A stretch of DNA of 44,892 nt from Clostridia bacterium (GCA_012838615.1 DUOV01000209.1:1-44892); one strand, 5' to 3'. Positions 24,873-34,134 are shown, counted from the stretch's first letter. Numbers and translations: made by a program. The notes: a model not told the origin generated them from the sequence alone.

Positions 24873-26360
24873 TTACAAAAGTGGGGTATAGCTTTTTGTT
24901 CTATTTTTTTTCTTTCCTTTTAAAAGCTTGTTTATCGATTTTGTAATGATCCTAATCCCAGCCTCGATATATTCAGGGTAAATGGCAGCAAAACTTAATC
25001 TAAAATGCTGACTTGACCTTGGCGTTGGATAAAAAACCGAACCTGGGATAAAAAGTACATCCTTTTCTAAGCAATCTTCATATAAATCTTGAGCTAAAAT
25101 TCCCTCAGGTAATTTAAACCAGAAAGTCAAACCTCCTTCAGGAGGGATAAACTCTATATCCTGGGGAAAGTATTGACGAACAGCATTTAGCATTTTGTAG
25201 TACCTTTCTTTATAAACTTCTCTCATATAACTAATCTGTTTCTGCCAAATTCCTTTACGCAAATAAAGATCGAAAGCACGTTGAATTAGTCCTGGAGTTG
25301 AAATATCTGAAATATGTTTTGCTGCAAGCACTCCCTCATATAATTCTTGTGGAACGGACAAAAAGGCTAAACGTAATCCTGGCATAAATATCTTAGAAAA
25401 GCTTTTAATATATATCACCCTATCATTAGTATCTAAAAGCTTTAGAGGTAGCAATTCACGTTCACCATAATCGAGCTCAGTTAAATAATCATCTTCCACA
25501 ATCAATACTTCATACTTAGTTGCTAACTTGAGTAATTCTTTTCTCTTAGCATAAGAGTAGCAGTAACCGGTAGGGTTTTGAAAATTTGGCATACAATAGA
25601 TAAATTTAGGACGAAACTTTTTTATTTTATCTTCTAAGATATCTAACTTAATTCCATCTTGTTCTATTGGTACTTCAATAATATGGGCCCCCCTAGACCG
25701 AAAAGCTGCTATAGCCCCAGTATAGGTAGGACTCTCTACTACTAAGCAGTCCCCATAATTAAGAAGAGCTTTAGCGATAATATCTATTCCTTGTTGTGCT
25801 CCTGATATTATCTGTATATCTTCAGGTTCTATTTTACTCGTTCCTACACTAAGATATGTAGCGATAGATTCTCTCAAAGGATAAAAACCCTGACTTTCCT
25901 GGTAGCCAAAAGCAAAACCTTTATCCCTATCTAACACCTCATTAAGGGCATTCTTAAAATCATCTACTGGAAACAATTCCGGAGTTGGTGTAGCACTAGC
26001 AAAATTAATAGTGTTTTCCCCTATTTCAATTTGCCCTTGATTTATTAGCTTAACTTCTTCGAAATCGGAAGACTCCTCTAAAACGCTATTTCCTTCAAAT
26101 AATTCTTTATTCTCTAAATCTGTAACATAAGTTCCACTACCTATTTTAGAATAAACTAAACCATCTGATTCCAAAAGCTTATAAGCATTAACTACAGTAA
26201 CGTTGTTTATTCCTAATTTTTTAGCAAGTTTTCTAATTGGAGGTAATTTATAATCAGCTGGTATTTGCCTGTTTTTTATCATTTCATGTAGCTGATTATA
26301 TAACTGTAGATATAAAGGTTGATCAGATGTTTTACTTAATTTTATTAATTCAACAACCAT
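24873..26360 (-). CDS. MocR-type regulator (GntR DNA-binding + aminotransferase-like domain)
   Basis: About 495 aa. N-terminal winged helix (about 10-75: LRKLAKKLGINNVTVVNAYKLLESDGL-type, ending GSGTYV) fused to a fold-type I aminotransferase domain (IISGAQQGIDIIAKALL, PNFQNPTGYCYS, and the PLP Lys in YIKSFSKIFMPGLRLAF). MocR proteins use PLP or an amino compound as effector, not for catalysis. The ATG at 26360 is preferred; a TTG at 26381 lacks a ribosome site. Upstream is a perfect palindrome that may be its operator. LarA and possibly the phosphoesterase follow. Confidence 0.9.
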   Translation of the reverse strand: MVVELIKLSKTSDQPLYLQLYNQLHEMIKNRQIPADYKLPPIRKLAKKLGINNVTVVNAYKLLESDGLVYSKIGSGTYVTDLENKELFEGNSVLEESSDFEEVKLINQGQIEIGENTINFASATPTPELFPVDDFKNALNEVLDRDKGFAFGYQESQGFYPLRESIATYLSVGTSKIEPEDIQIISGAQQGIDIIAKALLNYGDCLVVESPTYTGAIAAFRSRGAHIIEVPIEQDGIKLDILEDKIKKFRPKFIYCMPNFQNPTGYCYSYAKRKELLKLATKYEVLIVEDDYLTELDYGERELLPLKLLDTNDRVIYIKSFSKIFMPGLRLAFLSVPQELYEGVLAAKHISDISTPGLIQRAFDLYLRKGIWQKQISYMREVYKERYYKMLNAVRQYFPQDIEFIPPEGGLTFWFKLPEGILAQDLYEDCLEKDVLFIPGSVFYPTPRSSQHFRLSFAAIYPEYIEAGIRIITKSINKLLKGKKKNRTKSYTPLL

Positions 26361-26393
26361 CCTAATCTCAACTTCCCCCAAAAAATATGCTTA

Positions 26394-26407
26394 TTGTATC
26401 GATACAA
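26394..26407. promoter_or_regulatory. Perfect 14-bp palindrome upstream of the MocR gene
   Basis: TTGTATCGATACAA, 34 bp before the chosen start. Its place in the promoter region of a regulator gene suggests an autoregulatory operator. MocR operators are often direct repeats, so the assignment is tentative. Confidence 0.45.
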
Positions 26408-26462
26408 AGATATTACTATTTTAAAGTTTTGTTGTCAAACTGACTTGCTTAAAGTAAACAAA

Positions 26463-26501
26463 AGACCCACGTTAATAAACTCAGTTTGATTAACATGGGT
26501 C
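26463..26501 (-). terminator. Terminator after the carbamate kinase gene
   Basis: 13-bp stem GACCCATGTTAAT/ATTAACGTGGGTC with one mismatch and a loop of about 12 nt, followed by a T-rich run on the minus strand. It closes the ygeY-ygeW-ygfK-arcC operon. Confidence 0.8.
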
Positions 26502-26516
26502 GCAAAACTTCACACT

Positions 26517-27446
26517 TTATAAGACTATCTTAGTACCAGTTTCACCCTTAACAGCTTCTCCTAGGTTAGAAAGTGCAGCAATAATCGCTTCGCCACCTGA
26601 TTTTACAAAGCTTAAGGTAGCTTGTACTTTAGGTCCCATACTGCCTTTGCCAAATTGACCTTCGTTCAAATATTTTTCTGCTTCTTGAAGGCTCAGCTCT
26701 TTCAAATTTTTTTGATCCGGTTTACCATAGTTAATTGCCACATACGGTACATCAGTTGCGATAATAAGCATATCGGCACCTAATTGTTTAGCTAGGAGAC
26801 TGGATGCTAAATCCTTATCGATAACGGCCTCAACACCTACTAAGCGCTCAGCTTCTTTAACAACCGGTATTCCCCCACCGCCACCAGCAATTACTATTGC
26901 ACCAGCATCAACTAACGTTTTTATCAAGTTTAGCTCAACTATTTCTTGAGGTTTAGGCGAAGGTACTACCTTTCTCCAGCCCCTGCCACTATCTTCTATC
27001 CAACTTTCTCCTTTGGCCATACCTGCTTCAGCTTCTTCCTTGGTGTAAAAAGCACCGACAGGTTTTGTGGGATTCTGAAAAGCGGGATCTTCTTTGGACA
27101 CTACTACTTGAGTTAACAAGGTAACAACATCTTTCTTAATGCCTAAAGTTTGTAATTCGTTATAAATGCTTTGCTGAATCATATAACCTATTAAGCCCTG
27201 GCTTTCTGCTCCACATACATCCAATGGCATAGCAGGCACCTGATCTCTGGCTGCCGCGTTTTGGAGTAGAATATTACCAACTTGTGGTCCATTACCATGG
27301 GCAATTACAACCCTATACCCTTCTTGTATTAGTTTCACGATACTCTTGGCACTCATTTCAACATTATAACGCTGCTCCTCTATAGTACCTTTTTGCTTTG
27401 GTTGTAAAATTGCATTCCCACCTAGGGCTACTACGACTGTCTTCAC
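26517..27446 (-). CDS. arcC: Carbamate kinase
   Basis: 309 aa. Makes ATP and carbamate from carbamoyl phosphate and ADP in catabolism. Family motifs: VVALGGNAILQPKQKGT, VIAHGNGPQVGNILLQNAA, AGGGGIPV and VIDKDLASSLLAKQLGAD, FGKGSMGPKVQA. GTG start 7 nt after AGGAGG. Last gene of the ygeY-ygeW-ygfK-arcC run, equivalent to yqeA in the E. coli cluster, where the carbamoyl phosphate would come from the YgeW-type carbamoyltransferase. Confidence 0.96.
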   Translation of the reverse strand: MKTVVVALGGNAILQPKQKGTIEEQRYNVEMSAKSIVKLIQEGYRVVIAHGNGPQVGNILLQNAAARDQVPAMPLDVCGAESQGLIGYMIQQSIYNELQTLGIKKDVVTLLTQVVVSKEDPAFQNPTKPVGAFYTKEEAEAGMAKGESWIEDSGRGWRKVVPSPKPQEIVELNLIKTLVDAGAIVIAGGGGGIPVVKEAERLVGVEAVIDKDLASSLLAKQLGADMLIIATDVPYVAINYGKPDQKNLKELSLQEAEKYLNEGQFGKGSMGPKVQATLSFVKSGGEAIIAALSNLGEAVKGETGTKIVL

Positions 27447-27470
27447 AGCTTTGCCTCCTGTTGCATTGAT

Positions 27471-30400
27471 TTAGAATAAATATGAATAATTTTTATAGAC
27501 GGTCCAAATCATGTTTAAAATAGCTGGTTCAATTTCAGATGATGTTGTACCATCTGGTTGGAACCTAACTTTTTCAACTTTGCCGTCCACTCGGACCAAG
27601 AATTCAGGATTATCTCCGTCTTTAACCAATAAGAATCCTGAATTGTCGCTGTCGTTAAAGTCTTCTTCGTTCCAGAACAAAGTTAATTTCTCTTTATATG
27701 GTGCACCTTCATGAGGGCAAAAGATAGCACAGTTTCCGCATTCATTACACATACCATCTATGTGTAATATTTGGTTTCTGTTCTTTAAGACGCCTTCAAC
27801 TTTAATCATCACATTAGCTCGGTTGGGGCATACCTCACTACAAATATTGCATACTTTATTACATTCTAAACATCTTTCACTTTCTGCATCTTCTGATTCA
27901 AATCCTCGTAAGATGCCTCTTCTGGATACAATTTCATTATGCTGTTTTTCTTTTTCAAACAGATCTAAAGTATACTTATATCTTGAGAACTTTTCTTTGT
28001 CGATAATCGCTTCAGATGCTTTAGACGCATGAGCAATGGCCTCAACTACGGTAGAAGGTCCAAACAAAGCATCTCCACCAATGAATACATTTTCTAAATT
28101 CGTCTCAAAGGTATCTGGATTTATGGAAATTGTACCCTTATCATCTACTTGAATGCCATTACGTCTTAACACATCATGGTCTACTTTTTCACCAATAGCC
28201 ATTAATACTGTATCTACTTCTAGTTCCTCAAATTCGCCTTCTTTAACAACTGGCTTTCTACGTCCTGAAGCATCAGCTTCACCAAGCTCCAACACCTGGC
28301 ATGTTAACTTACCTTCTTTTAAGGATACTGGGGTGAGTAGTTCTTTAAAAATGACACCATCTTCCAAAGCTAACTTTAACTCTTCTTGATCAGCAGGCAT
28401 AAATTCCCTGGTACGACGGTAAACAATATAAACCTTTTCTACACCTTTAACTCTTTTCGCAGCTCGTGCTGCATCCATTGCCGAGTTTCCGCCACCGATA
28501 ACAGCAACATTTTTACCTAAATCTATATTTTCGCTATTTTCATTGTAACTTTCTAAGAAACTTAAAGCCCCTAAAACTTTATCCCTATCGCCTTCAATAT
28601 CAAAAGCACTTGTTTTGCCTGCACCAATAGCTATATAAATATACTTAAAGCCTTCTTCTTTGAGTTTATTTACATCAAAATCTTCCTTAATACCTAATGC
28701 AAACTTAACTCCCATTGATTTAATAAGTTCAACGTCGTTTTTAATGGCTTCCCTGGCTATTCTAAAGTTAGGTATTACATATTCAACTGTTCCACCGGCT
28801 CTTTTTCTTTTATCAAATATTGTGACGTCAAACCCTGCCCTGGCTAAGAAATAACCTGCAGCAAGGCCCGAAGGTCCTGCTCCAATAACAGCTACCTTAC
28901 TTCCCCCAGCTTTTCTGTTTTCTTTGGCTATTTTTTCCATAAAAGCCTTATAACCTTTTTCAGCAGCAACTCTCTTCATTTCCCGAATCAATACGGATTC
29001 ATCGTAATCATGTCTAGTACATTTAGTCATACAATTATGATTACAAATGGTACCGGTAATAAAGGGTAGTGGATTTTTAGAAATAATTACTTCATAAGCT
29101 TCATTGTAACGTCCTTCATTAACTAATCTGATATATTCTGGAATATCTTGTCCAATTGGACAACCAACAGTACAAGGGGCTTTAAAACAATCAAGAAGAG
29201 GTAATTTCTGGCTTATCTTGCGACTTTTTACCTTTCTCTTTTCTTTAAGGTGATTAACATCACTTACTGAGCTTTCCGCTAACGCTTTAAGCTTATCTAA
29301 ATCAATACGATCTGATTCAAGGTTATCTAACTCTGGTTCTAAAATCTCCACCATTTGCTTTAAGCGATAATAACCACCAGGTTTTAAAATTGTAGTTGCA
29401 ACAGTTATAGGACGGATTCCTGTTGCAAAAATGCGAGAAACATTGAAAGCGTCTGCTCCGCCAGAATAGGAAATTTTAAGGTCTCCGTTAAATTCCGCTG
29501 CTAATTTATAAGCAAGGTTGATGGTAAGTGGATATAAGGAACGTCCTGACATATACATTTCTTCGCCAGGTAACTCGCCTTGAGTTATTTTTACCGGAAG
29601 GGTATTAGAAAGTTTTACGCCGAAAAATACATTATGTTCTTTGGCAAAAGCTTTTAACCTATGCAGCATTGCAACTCCGTCGTTATACTGTAAATCATGG
29701 GTAAAAGATTCTTCCTTTAAACTGATATAATTATATCCCATCTTGTCAAAAGTTTTTCTGACAAAATCATAACCTAAGAGAGTAGGATTCATTTTAACAA
29801 AAGTATTTAATTTCTTTTCTGAAATTAAATATTTGCTAATGGCTTCTATTTCTTCAGGAGGACAACCGTGCATAGTGGAAAGGGTAATGGAATTACAAAT
29901 ATAAGGAGAAATACTGTCAATATACGCTTCGTCTACATTTTTAAACCTATGGACTTCTTCTTTTAGAACCCTAACACATTCTTTAAAAATGTCAGTATCA
30001 GAAGCATCTTTCATCCCTTCAATAAAAGCATCAACTTTAGGGCTTTGAATTCCTTTCAAATCATAACCAACACTCATATTAAACATGAAAGTTCTTTTTT
30101 CTTGATTAAACAGTTCTTTCTGGAGAAAATGAACCATAAACCAAGCTTTAATATACTCTACTAAAGCACCTTGAATTGAAAGCTCAGTTGACCATTCCGT
30201 ATTATAACATTCATCATCAGCTCGAATACAAGGTTTAGGAAACTCCAATTCATCTAATATTTGGACAGTTTTTAGTTCAAAAAACCTACTACCTACCAGA
30301 TATGCAGCCACTATGTTTTGAGCAAGCTGGGTGTTGGGTCCTGCTGCAGGGCCTAAAGGCGAATCTAATGTTTCACCAAAAAGCTTTATATATGCATCGT

Positions 30401-30518
30401 TTTCTTTATGGTAAAACTTACTTTTTGGTATTCCAAAAATCTCTTGCTCATTGTTTAATTCCTCTAGCACCCAATTGAGTAACTTTTTAAAAGATATGCT
30501 TCGCATCTTATCGCTCAT
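27471..30518 (-). CDS. ygfK: YgfK-like Fe-S flavoprotein (putative selenate reductase family)
   Basis: 1015 aa, near the usual length. The first third resembles a dihydroorotate-dehydrogenase-like flavin barrel (GPAAGPNTQLAQNIVAAYL). The middle is GltD-like: a CTVGCPIGQDIPEYI Fe-S segment, FAD site VIGAGPSGLAAGYFLARAG, and NAD(P) site VIGGGNSAMDAARAAKRV. The C-terminus has two 4Fe-4S clusters, CNICSEVCPNRAN and CNECGNCAIFCPHEG. The selenate reductase label is historical; clusters of this type are now linked to anaerobic purine or urate breakdown (recalled knowledge), where YgfK would be a reductase. It is 24 bp before arcC. Confidence 0.93.
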   Translation of the reverse strand: MSDKMRSISFKKLLNWVLEELNNEQEIFGIPKSKFYHKENDAYIKLFGETLDSPLGPAAGPNTQLAQNIVAAYLVGSRFFELKTVQILDELEFPKPCIRADDECYNTEWSTELSIQGALVEYIKAWFMVHFLQKELFNQEKRTFMFNMSVGYDLKGIQSPKVDAFIEGMKDASDTDIFKECVRVLKEEVHRFKNVDEAYIDSISPYICNSITLSTMHGCPPEEIEAISKYLISEKKLNTFVKMNPTLLGYDFVRKTFDKMGYNYISLKEESFTHDLQYNDGVAMLHRLKAFAKEHNVFFGVKLSNTLPVKITQGELPGEEMYMSGRSLYPLTINLAYKLAAEFNGDLKISYSGGADAFNVSRIFATGIRPITVATTILKPGGYYRLKQMVEILEPELDNLESDRIDLDKLKALAESSVSDVNHLKEKRKVKSRKISQKLPLLDCFKAPCTVGCPIGQDIPEYIRLVNEGRYNEAYEVIISKNPLPFITGTICNHNCMTKCTRHDYDESVLIREMKRVAAEKGYKAFMEKIAKENRKAGGSKVAVIGAGPSGLAAGYFLARAGFDVTIFDKRKRAGGTVEYVIPNFRIAREAIKNDVELIKSMGVKFALGIKEDFDVNKLKEEGFKYIYIAIGAGKTSAFDIEGDRDKVLGALSFLESYNENSENIDLGKNVAVIGGGNSAMDAARAAKRVKGVEKVYIVYRRTREFMPADQEELKLALEDGVIFKELLTPVSLKEGKLTCQVLELGEADASGRRKPVVKEGEFEELEVDTVLMAIGEKVDHDVLRRNGIQVDDKGTISINPDTFETNLENVFIGGDALFGPSTVVEAIAHASKASEAIIDKEKFSRYKYTLDLFEKEKQHNEIVSRRGILRGFESEDAESERCLECNKVCNICSEVCPNRANVMIKVEGVLKNRNQILHIDGMCNECGNCAIFCPHEGAPYKEKLTLFWNEEDFNDSDNSGFLLVKDGDNPEFLVRVDGKVEKVRFQPDGTTSSEIEPAILNMIWTVYKNYSYLF

Positions 30519-30564
30519 CTTTTTTCCTCCCTATAGTAAGCAACAGTAACAAAAGTTATGAAGA

Positions 30565-30608
30565 ATGAGGCAAAGACAAACTTGAATTAAGTATTGGCTT
30601 TGCCTCAT
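30565..30608 (-). other. Intercistronic hairpin between ygeW and ygfK
   Basis: 11-bp perfect stem ATGAGGCAAAG/CTTTGCCTCAT with a 22-nt loop in the 126-bp gap. No long T-run follows, so it may be an RNA-processing or stability element rather than a terminator. Confidence 0.6.
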
Positions 30609-30644
30609 ATAATTTAAAAGAAAATTTATTATGTTATATCAATA

Positions 30645-31631
30645 CTAAGATCTACCACCCATAGTCAAGGTCATTACTGCTTTTGCGGTATGAAGTCTGT
30701 TTTCAGCTTCATCATAAACAACAGAGTGTGGTCCATCAATTACAGAATCTTCTACTTCGTTTCTTCTATCAGCGGGTAGAGCGTGCATGTAAATGCTATT
30801 TTTCGAAGTTAGACTCATCAATTCCTCAGTACATTTCCAGTGTTTATTAGCTTCTAAAAGATCATCTACTACTGCATCACTCGGGTTAGTTACCCAACTG
30901 CCCCAATTCTTTGGAATAACTACGTCTGCATCTCTATAAGCTTCTTCTTGGTCATGAGTAATCCTAAATGTTCCACCGTTTTCTTCTGCATTTTTCTTAG
31001 CCTGCTCAATTGCCCAATCCGGTAGTTCATAGCCCTTTGGATAAGCTAAGGTTACATCCATAGCATATCTTGGGAATAAGAGTGCTTGGCTTAAGGGAAC
31101 GGAAATTGGCTTCTTATGACTGGTTGCGTAAGCCCAAATGATTGATACTTTGACACGCTCTGTTCTTTTGAATTTTTCTTGAATAGTCATCAAGTCCGCT
31201 ATGCCCTGTAAGGGGTGATACAAATCACACTGCATATTAATAACAGGAACTCTTGACCACTTTGCCATTTCTCTTATGTATTTATTACCTTGCTCCCAGA
31301 AGCAGTTTCGGCAGGCGATAGCGTGACCAAAACTGGAAAGAATAATGGCTGTGTCTTTTGCTGACTCGCCGTGAGCAATTTGCATGTTACTGGTATCTAA
31401 GAAATGAGCGTGACCACCTAATTGAGTGATACCGGCCTCCATGGAGTTTCTAGTTCTGGTTGATTGTTCGAAGAACATTAAAAATACTGTTTCATCTTGT
31501 AAATAAGGTGTACGTTGTCTCATGGCAAATTTCTTTTTTAGATCAAAAGATACATCTAGTAAAGTATCAATTTCCTCTTTAGTCCACTCTTGTAAGGTAA
31601 TAAAATGCTTTCCCCTAAAAGATGTTTGCAT
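30645..31631 (-). CDS. ygeW: YgeW-type carbamoyltransferase
   Basis: About 328 aa of the aspartate/ornithine carbamoyltransferase superfamily. The carbamoyl-phosphate loop appears as FEQSTRTRNSME, followed by HGESAKDTAIILSSFGHAIACR and the HPLQGIADLMTIQEKF block; HALPADRRNEVEDSV is the late motif. The missing ornithine-type signature and the neighbours ygeY, ygfK and arcC point to the YgeW group, whose acceptor is not ornithine or aspartate. It likely works in reverse, phosphorolysing a ureido compound to carbamoyl phosphate for arcC. The ATG at 31631 follows GGAG; a GTG three codons upstream overlaps that site. Confidence 0.92.
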   Translation of the reverse strand: MQTSFRGKHFITLQEWTKEEIDTLLDVSFDLKKKFAMRQRTPYLQDETVFLMFFEQSTRTRNSMEAGITQLGGHAHFLDTSNMQIAHGESAKDTAIILSSFGHAIACRNCFWEQGNKYIREMAKWSRVPVINMQCDLYHPLQGIADLMTIQEKFKRTERVKVSIIWAYATSHKKPISVPLSQALLFPRYAMDVTLAYPKGYELPDWAIEQAKKNAEENGGTFRITHDQEEAYRDADVVIPKNWGSWVTNPSDAVVDDLLEANKHWKCTEELMSLTSKNSIYMHALPADRRNEVEDSVIDGPHSVVYDEAENRLHTAKAVMTLTMGGRS

Positions 31632-31682
31632 AATACACACTCCTTTTCTTTATTATTATTTATTATCTTATTTAAACACTAT

Positions 31683-32891
31683 TTATTTACTGGTTTCCAA
31701 ATACATCATTGGAATAGCCGCATACATTGCTGCTGCTTTGACTAAATGGCTCTTATATTGTTTTTCATTAGGAGCATGAGCTTCTTTCTCGTGTCCTGGG
31801 CCAAAACCTACTGTCGGAATATTATAACGTCCCATAATTGATACACCATTAGTTGAGAAAGTCCATTTATCTACTACAGGGTCTTCGTTAAACAAACCTT
31901 TATAAGCATTAACTAAAGCTTGGCACGCTGGATGGTCTTCCGGAATTACCCATGTTGGGAAATAACACTCTGTAGGATAAACCAGACCGGTATAAGAAGG
32001 CCGTTCATAAGAATACATACTAACCTTAGCGTTAGCAGCTTTAACTGATGGTAAATTTTTAATTTGCTGAATAGCTAGTTTATCGTCTTCGCCGTAAGTC
32101 AGTCTTCTATCAATGGAAATAGTACAACTGTCTGCAACTGCACAACGTGACGGAGAGGTGAAGAAAATTTCAGAAACTGTTAAGCTGCCTTTACCTAAGA
32201 AAGGATCGTCTTTTAGGTTTTCGTGTAAAGCTCTTAATTCCATTAAAATTGGAGCCATTTTAAAGATAGCATTGTCCCCTCTTTCAGGTGCAGAACCATG
32301 ACAACTTACACCTTTAACTTCAACTTTGATTTCCATTCTGCCTCTATGGCCACGATATATTTGACAAGAAGTTGGTTCGGTGCTGACCACAAATTCTGGC
32401 TTTAATTTATCTTCATTAATAATATATTGCCAGCATAAACCGTCACAATCTTCTTCCTGAACTGAACCTACAAATACAACTGTAAAATCCTTTGCTAAAT
32501 CTAGTTCTTTAATGATCTTGGCTGCGTAAACCATGGAAGCCATGCCACCTTGCTGGTCACTTCCACCTCTGCCCCAGATTACATCTCCTTCTTCTTTACC
32601 TTTATAAGGATCAACTTCCCATAAATCGATGTCACCAATTCCTACATTATCAATATGTGCATCAAAAGCAATTAATCTTGGACCATTTCCAATATAACCA
32701 AGAATATTCCCCATAGGGTCTATTTCAATTCTTTCAAATCCAACTTTTTCCATCTCTTCCTTGATTCGTAATACTATTTCTTTTTCCTGAGCACTTTCGC
32801 TTGGTATAGCAATCATATCCCGTAAAAACTTGGTCATTTCAGGCTTGTATTCTTCTGCCTTTGCTAAAATTTGTTTGAAATCCACACTCAT
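31683..32891 (-). CDS. ygeY: YgeY-type M20 metallohydrolase
   Basis: 402 aa of the M20/ArgE/DapE family. Metal and catalytic residues: [40 protein letters not shown] and [25 protein letters not shown]; the dimerisation domain then [16 protein letters not shown]. YgeY proteins are cluster-specific members, thought to open or deacylate an intermediate of the purine route. First gene of the ygeY-ygeW-ygfK-arcC run; a terminator-like leader just upstream suggests regulated readthrough. Confidence 0.92.
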   Translation of the reverse strand: MSVDFKQILAKAEEYKPEMTKFLRDMIAIPSESAQEKEIVLRIKEEMEKVGFERIEIDPMGNILGYIGNGPRLIAFDAHIDNVGIGDIDLWEVDPYKGKEEGDVIWGRGGSDQQGGMASMVYAAKIIKELDLAKDFTVVFVGSVQEEDCDGLCWQYIINEDKLKPEFVVSTEPTSCQIYRGHRGRMEIKVEVKGVSCHGSAPERGDNAIFKMAPILMELRALHENLKDDPFLGKGSLTVSEIFFTSPSRCAVADSCTISIDRRLTYGEDDKLAIQQIKNLPSVKAANAKVSMYSYERPSYTGLVYPTECYFPTWVIPEDHPACQALVNAYKGLFNEDPVVDKWTFSTNGVSIMGRYNIPTVGFGPGHEKEAHAPNEKQYKSHLVKAAAMYAAIPMMYLETSK

Positions 32892-32920
32892 TTTAAAATC
32901 CTCCTTATTTTTTTTAGTTT

Positions 32921-32985
32921 AAAAAAACCCAAAACACGTACTTCTAGAAGTACATAGTATTTACCAGGAGTACTGTATTTTGGGT
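32921..32985 (-). promoter_or_regulatory. Leader terminator/attenuator before ygeY
   Basis: On the minus strand, ACCCAAAA (32978-32985) pairs with TTTTGGGT (32927-32934) and seven T follow, only 29 nt before the ygeY start. The loop contains a perfect 16-bp palindrome, GTACTTCTAGAAGTAC (32938-32953), able to form an alternative hairpin. It either ends the gntR-zinc-ribbon transcript or acts as an attenuator for ygeY; no room is left for a promoter between it and ygeY. Confidence 0.7.
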
Positions 32986-33007
32986 CTTAATATAAACTTG
33001 TCTGACC

Positions 33008-33175
33008 CTAATATTCAACTAATCTTTTACATCTGGGGCATTTAATCTGCAACCCAACTGGTTTTCTGTAAGCTTTAAAAAGTACTTGCCCGCACTCGCA
33101 GCGGTATGGATGTTTACTTCCCGCATTCACCGTTTCTTGATAATTCTTTTCTACTTTAAATGCAGGTAAACTCAA
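33008..33175 (-). CDS. Com-like zinc-ribbon protein, 55 aa
   Basis: Begins MSLPAFKVEKNYQETVNAGS and then shows a four-Cys ribbon: YRCECGQVLFKA and IKCPRCKRLVEY. The pattern resembles the phage Mu Com family of small zinc-binding regulators. TTG start with GAGGTG 7 nt upstream. It lies 20 bp after the GntR gene on the same strand, so the two are probably co-transcribed. A role in regulation or RNA binding is suggested by the family and position only. Confidence 0.8.
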   Translation of the reverse strand: MSLPAFKVEKNYQETVNAGSKHPYRCECGQVLFKAYRKPVGLQIKCPRCKRLVEY

Positions 33176-33195
33176 AAACTATCACCTCACATGAG

Positions 33196-33927
33196 TTATT
33201 GTCGAACCAATGTAAACTGATACTTGTCACTACGGAAATACTGTCGACCATAATTTACAGGGTTACTGTTTTCGTCATACATCACACCTTCCATTTTAAT
33301 TAAAGGCGTTCTGCGATTAACCTGTAGAAGCTTGTCAACAGGGTCCTTTGCGAGTACTGCGGTCACATTTGAAACGTAATTGTAAGGTTTAATGTTAATA
33401 TATGTTTTTAAGTAATCTACCATACATTCTACATTTTTCCGTAATTGTAAATCTCCGATATCTTTTATTAACCAATAAGGTAAGATATCATAGCAATAAA
33501 TTACAGGGATTCCATCAGCGTAACGCAAAGATTCAATTACATAGCATTTGCTATTTGGTTCAGCATTTAATTTTTCAGCAATAGAAGGCGATATGGTAGT
33601 CTCGTAAGTGCTTAGAACTTTATCTTGAGCTTCAAAACCTGCTCTTCGTATGGTAGATACTAAACTTTCTAATTTCTCGATTCCAGCTATTACTTTGGCC
33701 GGTGTTTCTACGAAAGAACCAATACCATGTTTACGCGATATCTTTCCTTCCTTTTCCAAAATCCCCAAAGCTTCCCTTAACGTTCCCCTGCTTACGCCAA
33801 ATTCATTAGCCAATTCAGGTTCCGAAGGCAATTGAGCGCCGGAGGGATAAATGCCTACAACAATTCTCCTTTTTATTTCATTAGCTATTTCAATATAAAG
33901 AGGCTGTCTAACTTGAAAAACCCCCAA
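33196..33927 (-). CDS. GntR-family regulator with UTRA effector domain
   Basis: About 243 aa. N-terminal winged helix (PLYIEIANEIKRRIVVGIYPSG, then LANEFGVSRGTLREALGILEKEGKI) and a C-terminal UTRA ligand domain (YVIESLRYADGIPVIYCYDILP, then YFRSDKYQFTLVRQ). The TTG at 33927 has GGGGTG 6 nt upstream; a GTG at 33936 overlaps that site. Four copies of a 19-bp motif, two in front of this gene and one before each xanthine-dehydrogenase operon, are the best candidates for its operators. It is likely the local repressor, with a purine or breakdown product as effector. Confidence 0.9.
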   Translation of the reverse strand: MGVFQVRQPLYIEIANEIKRRIVVGIYPSGAQLPSEPELANEFGVSRGTLREALGILEKEGKISRKHGIGSFVETPAKVIAGIEKLESLVSTIRRAGFEAQDKVLSTYETTISPSIAEKLNAEPNSKCYVIESLRYADGIPVIYCYDILPYWLIKDIGDLQLRKNVECMVDYLKTYINIKPYNYVSNVTAVLAKDPVDKLLQVNRRTPLIKMEGVMYDENSNPVNYGRQYFRSDKYQFTLVRQ

Positions 33928-33981
33928 TAGCTTCACCCCGCTTTTTTTATGCTACCGTATTATTTGTCGATTATTAGCCGC

Positions 33982-34000
33982 ACGTCTAGATGTCAAACAA
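33982..34000. promoter_or_regulatory. Candidate GntR operator 1 (gntR promoter)
   Basis: ACGTCTAGATGTCAAACAA, overlapping a minus-strand TTGACA-type -35 sequence with a TAATCG-type -10 about 17 nt later. Direct copy of operator 2, 62 bp away. Confidence 0.6.
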
Positions 34001-34005
34001 CGTCC

Positions 34006-34042
34006 ACTTTATGTAAAGGGGTTATAAACCCCTTTACATAAA
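34006..34042 (-). other. Long perfect hairpin between ssnA and gntR
   Basis: 15-bp perfect stem TTATGTAAAGGGGTT/AACCCCTTTACATAA with a 3-nt loop, placed between operators 1 and 2. It lies after ssnA and probably ends or protects that transcript, though no T-run follows. Confidence 0.7.
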
Positions 34043-34043
34043 T

Positions 34044-34062
34044 TTGTCTAGACATCAAACAA
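34044..34062. promoter_or_regulatory. Candidate GntR operator 2
   Basis: TTGTCTAGACATCAAACAA, sharing GTCTAGA..TCAAACAAC with operator 1 and the TTGT(C/A)TAGA core with the copies at 38145 and 42034. Confidence 0.6.
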
Positions 34063-34134
34063 CTACTATTAATTCTATTCGTTCTTTATTTAAATATTCC
34101 TGCAAATTTTATGAGTTTTTAGTAAAATGTTATA

